From Primula veris (lineage: Eukaryota > Streptophyta > Magnoliopsida > Ericales > Primulaceae), in assembly GCA_963682055.1 (NCBI GenBank), contig OY821743.1, forward strand, positions 32,288,702-32,352,701: a DNA stretch of 64,000 nt, read 5' to 3'. Below, one piece after another: positions 1-12,031 of this stretch. How positions within the stretch are numbered: the first letter of the stretch is position 1; each line of letters starts with the position of its first letter. The position numbers and the translations under genes were made by a program. The notes under the pieces are model-generated. The model worked only from the letters and a program-made list of their open reading frames with translations, was not told where the DNA came from and did not search any database.

Positions 1-1110
1 ATTGTAAGTTTGTATAAGTCAGTCTCCTCAGATTGTTGTTAGCTGATAAAAATAGTCGATGACATTTAGAGTTCTAAGTAAAATAGTCCGTGGGTTGGTA
101 CGGTAAATTGACAATTAGTTGATAATTATATTTCCAGGTTTCGGTGTCACGAGCTGTTTCGATCCGGTATTTGAGTGAGTGGTTTTTACCTTTGCTATTA
201 TTAAAACCCATTGCATTTTCTAACAAATGTTGCAGGCTGAAATTATATTTTCGAAGTATCAAAAGTATATGTATATTTTGTATCGCAAAGTTGCAGATTA
301 CGAAACAGGAAAGATATGAGTATACGTCGATGAACATATAAGTTTAAAGAAAGTTTATGTTTATTTTAGTGATCTTTACTTTATTATAATTATGAATTAA
401 GTCTATTGAAAGATACTTGGGAAGTCCAAGTAGATAGAATAAAGAGAATCAAGAAGTTTGATTCCACAGAATAAAGAGAACCAGGAAGTCTGGGTCCAAC
501 AGAATAAAGAGATTCAGGAAGTCTGAATCCAGCTTAATTTCTCATTATATTATCGTATTGATCACGCCGCTAAATGATTTATCTATTCACTTTTTACAGT
601 TTTATCAAGTATATGCTTTGGGAAATTTTTATTAAAGTTTAAAGCATTGTTTTCGAAGGAGAAATAAAAAGAACAAAACCTATTTTTGTCCCAGTTATAT
701 ATTGCAAGGTATACCATTCACTAAGCTCGTTTAGCTTAACCCTCGTTTTTATAACCTTTTCAGGTTTACAGGTTCTAAGAAGTCAGAGTTAAGATAGTTG
801 GGAACCAGCCAGACCTCATAGGATTTTCTTTTATTTTCCGCTACTAATAAGGTTTTAAACCAAGTTTTGAATTTGAAATGTTGTTTTACATTTCGAGATT
901 TCAGAATAATAAGTTTGAGGTTGAATTTTGGATTTCATGGGTTGTTATTGAAATACGCAGATATTGAATATTATCTTTTAAGTTATATTATTTCATCGTT
1001 TTGAATTACATTGTTGGTCCATCAGTTTCTAGTTTTTGGCTTTGTCTAGCACGTGTCAAAACACATGCTATTCGGCCGTGTAACATCATATTTAGTTCTA
1101 GGATGTTACA
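1..1110 (+). repeat. Probable LTR-retrotransposon remnant (gypsy-type LTR end)
   Basis: No coding sequence is visible. The stretch contains a three-unit tandem repeat (separate entry) and ends near 1075-1110 with a segment, ...GGCCGTGTAACATCATA...GGATGTTACA, that resembles the 3' ends of plant Tekay/Retand-type gypsy LTRs as I remember them. The left boundary lies outside or at the window edge, and no internal domain follows after 1110. It could be a solo LTR or a truncated element. The assignment rests on resemblance only. Confidence 0.35.
436..533 (+). repeat. Tandem repeat, about 32 bp x 3
   Basis: Three successive units begin with AGAATAAAGAGA and continue with variants of TTCAGGAAGTCTGAATCC. 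The second half of each unit is itself a short imperfect palindrome (GATTC...GAATC). It lies inside the LTR-like remnant. Confidence 0.8.
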
Positions 1111-1766
1111 ATACGTGTACATAAGCTATTTGCAGATGGATTGCAACATTATCGAATACCGGTAGTATAAGATATAAATTAATGTATATCACATGACTAC
1201 ATATATACCACGTACACACTAATTGTATTCATAAGTGAGTTTTATCCCCGGGCTTTGTTACAAATCGAATGCGACAAGGCTTCGAAACAAGACCTGTACT
1301 GACTGCCAGACTTGCCAAGGCACAAAAATGTAACAATATCCAACAATCATTTTAACTTTTGGAGAAAATTAAATTATATCATCTATATATGTTATAATCA
1401 AATTAAGAAGACTAAGAAATATACTGCGAATTATAATTCTAGTTCACAAATGTAAAGTCAACTTTTTAAAAATAATAGAAAAAGAAAGAGGAATGGCTAA
1501 ACCCAAAAACCTCACAAGTCAATGCTGGGTAACATGGTTTGACGCTATATGAATGGTTGAATATTTTGCTGATCATTATCATACAGGTAGAAGCTTCTAA
1601 GTATGTAGGAATTATAATTAATTGTATTTCATCAAGTCTAATTTGGTTGTCCCCCTATTATACTTGTTTGTTTTGGGACAAATTATCGGTTGATATTTGT
1701 TGATCTTCCGAAAGTCATTCTTTGTTATAGTATTCGGAATCCTTATTTATTTCACTAGCTAGTTTC

Positions 1767-1907
1767 GGGAAGCAGAGTACCTGACTCTGAGTCAGGGTTA
1801 CTCTGCTTTCCACATCTATTGGATCTACTACGGTTTAAATTTAATAACAGGTCTAATGGCTGTAGGAAGCAGAATAACCCTGACTCAGAGTCAGGTACTC
1901 TGCTTCC
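1767..1907. mobile_element. Small hAT-like MITE, 141 bp, with 8-bp TSD
   Basis: The two ends are inverted copies of about 43 bp starting GGGAAGCAGAGTACC; one mismatch near the inner end separates them. Each arm is itself a near palindrome around CTGACTCTGAGTCAG. The element is flanked by the same 8 bp, CTAGTTTC, at 1759-1766 and 1908-1915. An 8-bp duplication is the mark of the hAT superfamily, but the terminal bases are not the usual CAGGG, so the superfamily is an inference. Confidence 0.75.
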
Positions 1908-2664
1908 CTAGTTTCGTTCACACTGATGATACAAATAGTCAAATGTCGTTTAGCGGCTACACAAGTCAGACACAGCGACCTCCTTCCATGGCCTCGTTCT
2001 ATGATTAAACAGTATTTGTTATTTTAGATATATATGTTATCGGGTTAATTTTTATTATTTCGTTTTTCTTTTTTCATCTAATTTTGTTGGTATGACTGAA
2101 AGAAAAGGCAAAAGAAATATTTGCCTAAAATATCTTCGCAGTTGAGGTGCTGATAACTCTACGGCCGCAGCTGCAAATAGCCTAAGAAAAGATTAACTAT
2201 ATCCACTATTTTTAAAACCATATAGCATTTTTTCCCAAAAGCAGATATTGTTCGTTTGAGCGTAGAGATCGCATTTGATCAATTTATTAGTCTCGTGGAG
2301 GCATAGTCAAATTGCGGTTATTTTAATGGTGAGACGCCAAATTTCAGTCCTAAATAACGGCATTAATCTTGATACTTCAGTAATTATTGAATTTTTCGAT
2401 GTGAAACAAGTTTAGTTGTAATTATTGAATTTAGTTGTAATTGCTTAGTTGTGATAGATTTTGATAGTTTTTTTTTCACTTTTTATAATGTGTTCGACTA
2501 GTATACTTTTGTAGTTTATAGTCAGTTTCTGATGGAATTGAGCCGTAATTGTTGAGTATTTTTAGTTAAATTTGATTATCTTTTTTGATAGGTTTTATCA
2601 TGCTTTTTAATTGGATTTTGTGTCGTTCATTCTCAATGTTAAGAAATGTTGTTTTAGTTGAAAA

Positions 2665-3055
2665 TGGGTACGAACTTAATTGAAAAAAGAGTATTAATCG
2701 AACCCATAGAAGCAAAATATAAAAGCTAAAGATTGTGTAAGAACTCAAATAAAAAAATGTATATAAACTTGAATAATGGGTATGTATTCAGGATTAAAAA
2801 AATTGGTGAAAGTTGGGTATAAACTTGATAAGATAGGTACTAACTCTTGAAAACATGAATGAACTTGAAAAAAAATGGTACCAATTTGGAATAGGATGAA
2901 ATTAGAAAAAAAAAAGGTATGAATTCAAAAAATTGGATATAAACAAAGAAAACAGGCATGGCATTGATAAAAGGGGTACGAACTCAAGAAAAATGGGGTT
3001 GAACTTGAAAAAGTAAACACAACCCCTGAAAACTGAGATTAACTTATAAAATTAG
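2665..3055 (+). repeat. Degenerate tandem repeat based on GGTACGAACTTGAAAAAA
   Basis: Roughly 12 units of 25-35 bp, each a variant of GGGTAYGAACTTGAAAAAA, run without a break. Units differ by many substitutions and indels. No coding frame persists. Confidence 0.7.
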
Positions 3056-3860
3056 GTAAGTTTTTATTTGTCGATTGAGTCTATATCTAACACAAAACTT
3101 ATAAAAGTATATTTAGATATTTAATTATATGTATAAAAGAATTAATATATAAATCTGTTCGGTTTGGTTTGGTTTGGTTCCGTTTCAAAAACACACCGCA
3201 AACTGAACCCATTAGATCATCGGTTTATGAACTTTTAAACTGAATTAAACCAATAGACAATCGGTTTGTGACCGCTGTCGGTTTTATCAGTTCAGTTAGG
3301 TTTTTGCACACCCAATATGCATGCACAAAGCTAATCCATTAATACAATCAAAACGACACCGCTTTAAAGACGCTATTGCCTGTATTGTCGTCTATTGACG
3401 GCTTGAATGAGTATCCAAAAAAATAAGACGGCTTGAATGTGGATATTTTAATTTCGTCCTGTTTTTTTCCTTTATCAAACGTGTTGAGAGTAATAAAAAT
3501 TTCAAATTATAATACTTAAGATTCATTTTTGCAACAGAAATATCAGAAATGAGACATCTAATAATAACTCATGTATTATTTTTTAGATTTAAACTGCCAT
3601 CATTTGTTACCTAGAAATGTCAGAAATGCTTCTCTTATTCATAAATTACATGATTCATGCGGTCGTATTTACATGTTAAACTGTCAACTGTTTGTTCAAA
3701 TATGATACATTCTCAATTAGTCAATCAACATATTTACACTCAGATTGGTGGTAGGTGGAAAAAGGAATAGTTTTGGGTAGTTGATCTATTTCTTTGAATG
3801 ACGAATTTGTTTTCATCTTTAATTTTTGTACCAAACACTAACGTGAAGTAGATCTTAATT

Positions 3861-4226
3861 GGGATAACTATAGTTTACTTCACCGATCTATTGGTCGTTA
3901 AAAATTTGCATACTCAACTTACAAAATTAACAATTTATATACTCATCTATAAATGATCTATCAATCAACATAATTTAGTTGATTTATGTTAACTTTTTAG
4001 CTGATTTTTGGTCATATGCGACGTTAACTTTACTTTTAAATCATAATTGGAAGCGGTAACGTGATCACACGTGACCAAACTTCTCTTAAAAAGTTAAATA
4101 TAAATCAAGTAAAGTGTGTTGATTGATAGATCTTTTATATATGAGTATGTAAATTGTTAATCTTGAAAGATAAGTATTCATATTATTAACCAACAATAGA
4201 TTGATATAGTAAATAATAATTTTCCC
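3861..4226. mobile_element. MULE-type MITE, 366 bp, long TIRs and 9-bp TSD
   Basis: Terminal inverted repeats of about 130 bp (3861-3998 and 4085-4226) start GGGATAACTATAGTTTAC on the left and GGGAAAATTATTATTTAC on the right (read inward). They keep long shared words such as GATCTATCAATCAACA. The flanks are identical 9-mers, ATCTTAATT, at 3852-3860 and 4227-4235. Long TIRs with a 9-bp duplication identify a Mutator-like element. There is no coding capacity. Confidence 0.85.
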
Positions 4227-5459
4227 ATCTTAATTTGACATGTGGGCTATAATTATTTATGCCAAGAGTTGATAAAAAGATAGTACTAATATCCCAATAA
4301 AATTAAGGTAAGAATAAGCTGGTATTAGCTTTGTCTTGGTGAAATTTCCATTCCGTTCATAGTAATTCCATTGCAATAATTGACTTACTAAGAATTTATT
4401 TCACATATACAAGTCCGTGATAACGCAACATTCTCATTCAGTGCATACAAAAAGAAATTATCGAATGTTGTTACTCTTTTTAACGTACATAGCTGTTTAG
4501 TTGGTCCAATGGTCACATGCCTCTTTGGTAAACCCTATGGTTCATAATTTAGAAGCTTTCTCCTATTACAAAAATGTGACTTATTTTTTAACAGTAAAGA
4601 AAGCCAAATAAAAAGGAATACATAGAAATATAATGGTGACATTTTGCGTGATCGAAATGGGAAGAGTTTAACCTATCAATTTTTTTTTAATATTTAGCAC
4701 ATGACTCGATCAAAAAGTACATAACACTTATCAGAATATATAATTATATTTTTCATAAACTATAAAAAAAAATTCAATCCGGAACGGTCAAATTTGTTAG
4801 AAATACGTCGTTAAATAACCATTTTTGTTAGCAAAATTGAAATTTGTTGTTATGCCGTCCCCGATAAGGGTGTTGACAAACAAAATCTGTCATTAATTCC
4901 GTTTTCGATCTAAACTTTTTTTTTTAGTGATATTTATACCATATTTTTTTACTTAACCAAACAATAATATTTTGTCATATGCGAAATAGAGTTTTTTTAA
5001 TAAGTTCAAAATCGTTGTATTGTGATCGTATAAGATTGCAAATTCTATAATAGTATTATTATAACTCGTTCTATTAAATTCATTATACGCTACTATTCTT
5101 ATAAAATATTCACATTATTGTATAAATAAACTTTATTTAAAGAAATAAAAAATAAAAATCACATTCATACAAAAAAAAAAAAAAAAAGTACCATTTGCTC
5201 ACCTGTGTGGTAACCGACGAAAAAAATAAATTGAAATATGATACCGTATCCGTACCGAATATACTAAAAAATGAAAAAAGAAAAAAGGGAACACCAAAAA
5301 CCCTAAAATCATTACTATAAAGAGTACTACGAAAGCAAAAGCAAGTTAAGCAGAAGCCAATTTCAAACAAAGTAGTAAAATTTGGCAAACTCTTATGTTT
5401 TTAATATTTATCCAACTAAACAGTGATTTCTTCTATATAATCGGCGATTTCTTCTATAT
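4227..5459. other. Intergenic, AT-rich
   Basis: No gene, RNA gene or clear repeat seen. There are several poly-A/T runs (for example 5168-5186) and short chance open frames only. Confidence 0.6.
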
Positions 5460-5461
5460 AA

Positions 5462-5487
5462 TCTCTCTCTCTCTCTCTCTCTCTCTA
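5462..5487 (+). promoter_or_regulatory. (CT)n tract upstream of the phosphoglycerate mutase gene
   Basis: A pure CT run of about 13 dinucleotides lies 2.4 kb before the start codon at 7900. Pyrimidine tracts like this are common around plant core promoters and 5' UTRs. The start codon probably lies behind a long leader intron (acceptor-like ...TTTTTTTGCAG at about 5703), but the transcription start cannot be fixed from sequence. Confidence 0.3.
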
Positions 5488-5754
5488 CACATATATATTA
5501 TTTGTTGGTGTTAAAACAAGTGTTCATTGTCTTAATCGCTTTTATATTTAGCTGTTAATTATTTATCCCTCGGTTTCTTCGTCATACAAAAACAACCCGC
5601 CTATTTATACATAATCACTGTAAGTTCCCCAACAAACTTTCCTACCCTTTTTTCATTTTCTATCTCTCTACAAAACCCACTTTTCACTTTCTCTTTTTTT
5701 GCAGTAAGATCACATCTTTTTTCATATTATTTCTATTTGGTTTTTAATTTGTCA

Positions 5755-6450
5755 ATGTTTATTTATTCAAGTTTATTGGCTGCTCATTGAATGTGCAAAA
5801 CGTATTACTAACATTAATTTAATAATTATTTCTTATTAGTTATTAGTTTTCTAGTTTTTGTAATTTGATAATGTTTGAGCTAGTTTTTTCATATTATATA
5901 TATACCCTTTTGACCTTTTACATTACAGTATTTATTTTGTCAATGTTGATTTATTTAAGTTAATTGGCAGCTGATTGAATGTGCAAAACGTTAATTGAAT
6001 GTGAATAACGTATTACTAACATTAATTTAATAATTAGTTCTTATTAGTAATTAGTTTTCTAGTTTTTGTAATTTGATAATGTTTGAGCTAGTTTTTTTTC
6101 ATATTATAAATATACCCTTTTGGCCTTTTACATTACAGTATTCAAGTTAATTGGCTGCTGATTGGATGTGCAAAACGTTAATTGAATGTGAATAACGTAT
6201 TACTAACATTAATTTAATAATTAGTTTTCTAGTTTTTGTAATTTGATAATGTTTGAGCTAGTTTTTTTTCATATTATAAATATACCCTTTTGGCCTTTTA
6301 CATTACAGTATTCAAGTTAATTGACTGCTGATTGGATGTGAAAGTGGTTAGTTTAATGTGAATAACATTAATGTAATGAAATCATTGATTTGTTTTTATT
6401 AGTAATTGGTTTCCAAGTTTTTATGTAATTTGATAATGTTTGAGCTAGAT
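5755..6450 (+). repeat. Tandem repeat, 170-210 bp x 3-4, in the leader region
   Basis: A block beginning with ATTCAAGTTAATTGGCTGCTG and ending with TTTTGGCCTTTTACATTACAG recurs about four times. The marker CATTACAGTA falls at 5921, 6131 and 6301, giving periods of 210 and 170 bp; the last copy decays after 6400. Every unit ends in a pyrimidine-rich stretch plus CAG, so each carries a splice-acceptor-like site. Confidence 0.85.
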
Positions 6451-7899
6451 TTTTTGGAAATACAGTGCTTGTTAAACTGTAAGTTTCGTAGTTTTTTCGT
6501 GTTTAATTATATCGCGTTTTCAGATGATTTGATATTTTGTGTTTGTTTTAATTTACTTGAGTTATATCAGCTGATTTTAAGTGATGCTTGATTGATGGTT
6601 TTGATATTTAGTTTTTCTCGTCTAAATTATTTACGTGTATTTGATTGATAGTATACATAGTGAGATATAATGGTCGAATGCTTGTGCTTGTATTTGGGAA
6701 ACACAGGGTTTATTGACTTAATATCTAGCAAAAATGAGCTGATTGTTTTTTGTTGAAAGGTAAAAAAGGGCCTAAATGGTGCAATGTTGTGGTCGAAAGC
6801 TCGTTTGTTGATTATTAGAATTAAGGGTTTTTGATTGACTTAACTTTTAAGCACATAGGCTAGTTTTTATACTTGGAAAATAAATTAGATGGCTTGTTTG
6901 AGGTTAATAAGAACTTGGGTTCACTCAGCTTTAAATAGTGCGATAAAATGGTTGAAAGCTCATTTTTGTATTTGGAATTACGGGGTCGACTGGCTTAACT
7001 TTAAACAACTAAGCTGGCTTTTGTTCTTAAAAATCAAAATCCAGGTGGCTTAATTTTAGGTTAAGAAGGAACCCGGTTCATTCAGCTTAAAATTTCTAGC
7101 CTTTTTCATGCAATAGAACCAAAACTTCACGTGTTCAGCTGGAGTTGGCTGGCCATGTGCTCGGCAACTTAAAAGCTGAAACCAAACTAGCCATAGGTAC
7201 CAGTTGGCGTGTTGGTTCTGAGGATTGACTGATAAGTTTGTGGGTATCATTTTACCCATGTTTAGGCTTCTTCTTTTTTATTAAACTGAAACATGTTACC
7301 TTGATGATTCTTTCTTTTACCTGTCTTCGATTTTCTTTAGTTGTTTGTTTCTCGTTTAAAATGTAAAAAAACTTCTATATTATGGTAAATAACTCTCTTT
7401 TTATGGGGGACTTTGGATACTCAGCAACTTCTGGTTCTATGATTTAACGTTTATATAATGTAATTTTGTATATCAGCAATATCTGGGGCTTGTTTGTTTG
7501 TTGGCAGTTTCTCGCCTTTTTGCGAAAGAGTTATAGCATTATTAGTTGGTGAGCAATAAAACCTAAGATTGTTGGTATGTGGCATGGAAAAACTGTAACT
7601 TATAAGCGGAATGAACCCAACCTTTTATTTCGGTTTCAAATAAACCAGCTTATTATTCAAAATCTGCAGTCAAACAAGCCCTGAATAAATTCCTGGAACT
7701 TTTTTTGTTTTGTTTTTCCAAGTTTCATTAACCATCAACATTTTCCCCCATTTTCAGACAGCTTTTGTAATAAAACTATAATATGTTCCCTGTATCATAA
7801 AGCTCTATTCCTTTTTTTTCATTTGTAACTTAGAAAGTTTAAGCGTTGATCTGCTATTTTAAGCTATAAGATTTATCATTGATTATTCTTGCTATCAGA
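6451..7899 (+). other. Probable leader intron / upstream region of the PGM gene
   Basis: No protein-coding frame of quality. T-rich, with recurring TTGATTGACTTAA-type words but no clean repeat. The last bases before the start codon (TTGCTATCAG at about 7889-7898) could be a leader-intron acceptor, which would place the ATG two bases into the exon. Confidence 0.4.
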
Positions 7900-10800
7900 A
7901 TGGCCGCGACTGCATTTCATCAAGCAATAGGATCGCTTCAATCAAATGGATATATAACCAACTCGGATTTGCAACTGACCCATGGGTACACATCACTAAA
8001 ATGTATTTCGAAGGGATTTAGAGTGGATATTGCGCTCTCGAGAAGACAAAGTGGTTGTTCTAGGGGTAGAAGTATTGTTTCTAAAGCCTCCATGTCACAG
8101 ACTTCTGTTGTTGATCCGGTCTCGTCTCCATCGAGTGGCAACACTACTGACTCTCGAAAGAAAACAAGTTGATACAATTTTATGTATTTCATCATAAAGT
8201 TTGGATTGGAGTCACATATACATATATATAAATTTTTTGTTTTCTTTTGCAATACTTTTTCCAGGAAAAAGATCCCACTCCTTGTTCTTCCCACCCCACC
8301 CCTTAAGTAGATATAATTCAATGTCTTTAAGATTTGTGCACCAACCTGTAAAATGACAATTAGTATCCCAACCCAACTTATTTCACTATTAAAAAGATGT
8401 GATAGATTAATGTACAAAAGCATAAAAGAGCGACAGAATACTACGATAGTGTATGAAATATTTGATTTTTAAACTAATTGTACCTCGAACTATGATGTTT
8501 CTTTCAATTGCTTGGTGTGTAAAATTGAAATGTGATAATACGTTAGTCTTCAAATTTGTAACTAACCTTATAAATTTGAGTTGTTTATGTTTCGTTTTCC
8601 CAAAGTCTTTGTCCACCTCTTTTTTGTACTATTTCTGCGCTTCGCTTAAATATCTATCTAACATAGAAATGAAAGTAAGCCATGGTTAATGTAAACAGTT
8701 ACAAACATACTGTTATGCCACTCTTGTATCGAGTTTTCTACAGTATTTCTTTGTTATTTATGTTCAGTAAATGGTATTATAAAGTTTTTTAATTTCTAAA
8801 GTCTGGTTGTGGCTCTTTTGAGTTTCTTATTTATATTGTATTTGACTTCTTAGATGAAGCGGCTTTGATCCTAATCCGGCATGGTGAGTCGTTATGGAAT
8901 GAGAAGAATTTGTTTACCGGTTGTGTTGATGTGCCGTTAACAAAAAAAGGTGTGGAAGAAGCAATTGAAGCTGGTAAAAGAATCAGCAATATACCTGTCG
9001 ACATGATATATACATCTGCGCTTATACGTGCGCAGATGACTGCTATGCTTGCTATGACTCAGCATCGACGTAAGAAGGTAACTTCTGCAAAATTTTGAGT
9101 TGAAACTGTTTCTTGATAATGACAAGGGAGAAGTAGTTTACTAATATGAAATTTTCAGTCTGAAAAGTGATATAAAGGTATCTTGAGTGGATTTCAGAAG
9201 GTTTAGTTATGAACTGTCTCCAATGCGGTTTTTATTAATCTTAAATTGCTATCCCATTAGTCTTTTCTTACCTCGCTGTAGACTATTATTAGTTTCCAGT
9301 AATTGTTTGAAGGTGGAGTTCAGCTAAGTTTACGTAGGAAAAGAAGTAGAGACCTCTTAGTTCAGTACTGTCACAATATGCTCTTAGTTAAGTACTATTA
9401 AAATATGCTTTTCACCTTTTTTGCTTATAGCTAGATGGTAAACTAAAATTGAATACTTTAACAAATTAAAATTTTACTACTGAGAGTATTGAACATGTTC
9501 GGTATAAATGTTTTGAAAAATAAATGCACAATGAATATTGGACACATCTCAAACTATTGCAGGGTCTACTAGTGTCATAGATTATTTACTAACTTTTGGG
9601 GGTCCAAATAATATAGGCGGTTGGTTTCCATATCAGTGGATAACATGTCATGCTTTAAATCTCAACAATCTAACCCTATTCCCGAGCACATCTATCTCAT
9701 TTCTCCTAAAAATCCTACTACTTACAGGTTCCTATAGTTTTGCATAACGAGAGTGAGCAGGCTAAGTCGTGGAGCCAAATTTTCAGTGAAGAAACAAAAA
9801 AGCAATGTATCCCAGTTGTCACTGCCTGGCAATTAAATGAAAGAATGTAAGTTCTCTCTTTATAAAAGGTCACTTATTCAGCATCTTTTAGCACTTGTAC
9901 TTATATTTTCTGGTAAATTCAGGTATGGGGAGCTACAAGGTCTAAACAAGCAAGAAACAGCTGATAGATATGGAAAGGAAAAGGTTCACGAGTGGCGTAG
10001 AAGTTATGATATACCCCCACCCAATGGAGAAAGTTTGGAAATGTGTGCTGAGAGAGCTGTTGCATATTTTAAAGAACATGTAAGCATATTGTATTGCGAT
10101 TTAACTGTGGCTTTGAGGATTGTTTTCTTTTAAACCAAAAGTAGAAAGAACGTTTAGGTCTTGATTAGCATCTTAGTTTCCAAACTATTTCAGAAAACAG
10201 AAATTTATCTCATGAACAATTTTTCTAAAATAACCTTAAACCTTACCAGTTATGCTGATGCATGTGGACCAGTTGCTTTTTATTTTTTTATAAGCGGCAA
10301 GAACAAGATTGTTCCACCTATCAATACACATTGGGGGTTAGGTTTTTGGGTAGGTTTACTGGTTTAGCATTACTCAGATAATTATAACACCTCAATTTTA
10401 TTACTAAACAAATTTATTATTGTTGGTTCTGAAAATTCATTTGAATGATAAATCAAATTAATACGTGAGGAAATGGGAGGCTTTAAAAATGTCCTTGTCT
10501 TAATTCCCCAAACTGTTGATTGAAATGTTCTGAGCAAATTCTGTTTTTTAATAATTTCTAAGGTAAAAACATAGGCACCATGCCCTGCTTATTATACCAA
10601 TTATGAGCTGGTTATTATTGAACTGATACGTTAAAATTACTATTACTTATTTACTTGACAAATAATGAATTCGCAACTACCATTGCTGCAGATTGAACCC
10701 CAACTTGTATCTGGAAAGAATGTAGTGATTGCTGCCCATGGGAACTCGTTAAGGTCTATTATCATGTATCTCGATGCATTAACATCTCAAGAGGTTAGAG

Positions 10801-11564
10801 TACATTCTAGAACAAGATTCTTTTCTTACTTACTGTTCCTCTATGATTGATCATGCGGTTTGTTTTATATTAGGTTATAAGCCTGGAATTATCAACTGGT
10901 ATACCATTGCTTTACATTTTTAAAGAAGGCAAGTTCATTAGGAGGGGAAGCCCTGTTGCACCTACTGAGGCGGGAGTTTATGCTTATACCAAGGTGAGCT
11001 ATAACGTCTGCTTTACATAATCTCTACTCACATAGAAACAAATGAATATATATTGGGAGGGATCAAGGAAAATTATAATAGACATCGTTATCTCGGCCCT
11101 TTGTATTAACGGATGGGATTAAAAGTTATTTAAAATCTCGTGCAATCATTTTACCCGTTTCTTCTCCATACCAAAGAAAAAAGCATGGTGCCCTCATATC
11201 CAAATCCCAACGGAAGAGCATAATCTTAAATTGTGTCAAGGGGCTATTGAAAATTGAATCCTCCTTCACTCAATACAAAAAGAAAGTGGGAAATGAAGAC
11301 AGTATACCTTCGACTATTGACTACTCAATATTTATTATCAATGGTTTGTCCATTGTATTAGTAGTTTGTGCTTAAGTTCATTCAGATAATAATCGTATGA
11401 CTTTTGGATGATTCGAAATAGCTATAACATACATATGTGTACACAGTGTATATTTTCTTCTTTTCTATACCTCGGTTTTGCAGAAAGAATGAAATAGATT
11501 TTTCTACCTGAAAATGCAGGGTTTGGCTCAATACAGACAGAAACTAGATGAAATGCTCAATTGA
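7900..11564 (+). CDS. 2,3-bisphosphoglycerate-dependent phosphoglycerate mutase, plastid-type (7 exons, 344 aa)
   Basis: Interconverts 3- and 2-phosphoglycerate in glycolysis through a phosphohistidine. Exons: 7900-8167, 8854-9077, 9728-9846, 9923-10079, 10692-10793, 10874-10993, 11520-11564; every intron is GT-AG and the joined frame is open to a TGA. Residues 1-89 are Ser/Arg-rich, with no acidic block early on, as in a chloroplast transit peptide. Residues 98-102 are the RHGES signature with nucleophile His99. Glu202 (LNERMYGELQ) matches the acid/base Glu and His272 (AAHGNS) the second catalytic His. These are the cofactor-dependent family's key residues, all present. From memory it is closest to Arabidopsis At1g22170. 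The start at 7900 is preferred over an in-frame ATG 21 bases upstream because MAATAF fits a transit peptide and that upstream stretch looks like intron. The C-terminus is about as long as in the family. Confidence 0.95.
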
Positions 11565-11941
11565 TGTCTCAGGTAGCTGAAACCTTCTTTGTTTGATGAA
11601 TTCTTTAAACTCAAAGTCTCTACTCTATTAATAATATCATTGGTCGATTTGTATCTGCAACTTGTTAAAGTTTATATTCTTTGAGTGTATTTGCTTGTTT
11701 TTTGGAAATTTCAGCATTTGATGTACATTATGAAGCTGTCTACTTACTGCTCTTCCTGAAGACTATAGCCTATTATGTTCCTTTTGGTGTGTAGATGTAG
11801 ATTTTGAATTTTGGATAGTGATAGAATCTGAAATAAGAAAACAATAATATTGATAATATATACAGTGTTACGGTGGAGGGGTTTTAGGTTCCATCAGATG
11901 TAATGTTTCGAAATGGCATCAAAAGGAGTTATATATGTTTT

Positions 11942-12031
11942 TTGTGTTTTATATATTAAACGGCTATATTTGACGATGTTTGTTCCTTGTGTTTTATATA
12001 TTAAACGGCTATATTTGACGATGTTTGTTCC
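11942..12031 (+). repeat. Perfect 45-bp tandem duplication in the PGM 3' region
   Basis: Two identical 45-bp units (11942-11986 and 11987-12031) starting TTGTGTTTTATATATTAAAC lie 380 bp after the PGM stop codon. Being identical, they are recent or maintained. Confidence 0.95.

Larger units (their letters stand above)
1111..3860. other. Intergenic, AT-rich, no gene seen
   Basis: No open frame with recognisable protein content on either strand. The stretch holds a 141-bp TIR element at 1767-1907, a degenerate repeat at 2665-3055 and a GGTTTGGTTTGG-rich segment at 3155-3310 that ends in TTTTTGCACACCC, a word typical of plant hAT-derived MITE ends. No matching second end was found. Confidence 0.6.

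Noticed and set aside
7056..7259. 67-codon minus-strand frame upstream of the PGM gene
   Set aside because: It has a plausible composition but no recognisable family, no neighbouring exons, and lies in what is probably the PGM leader intron.
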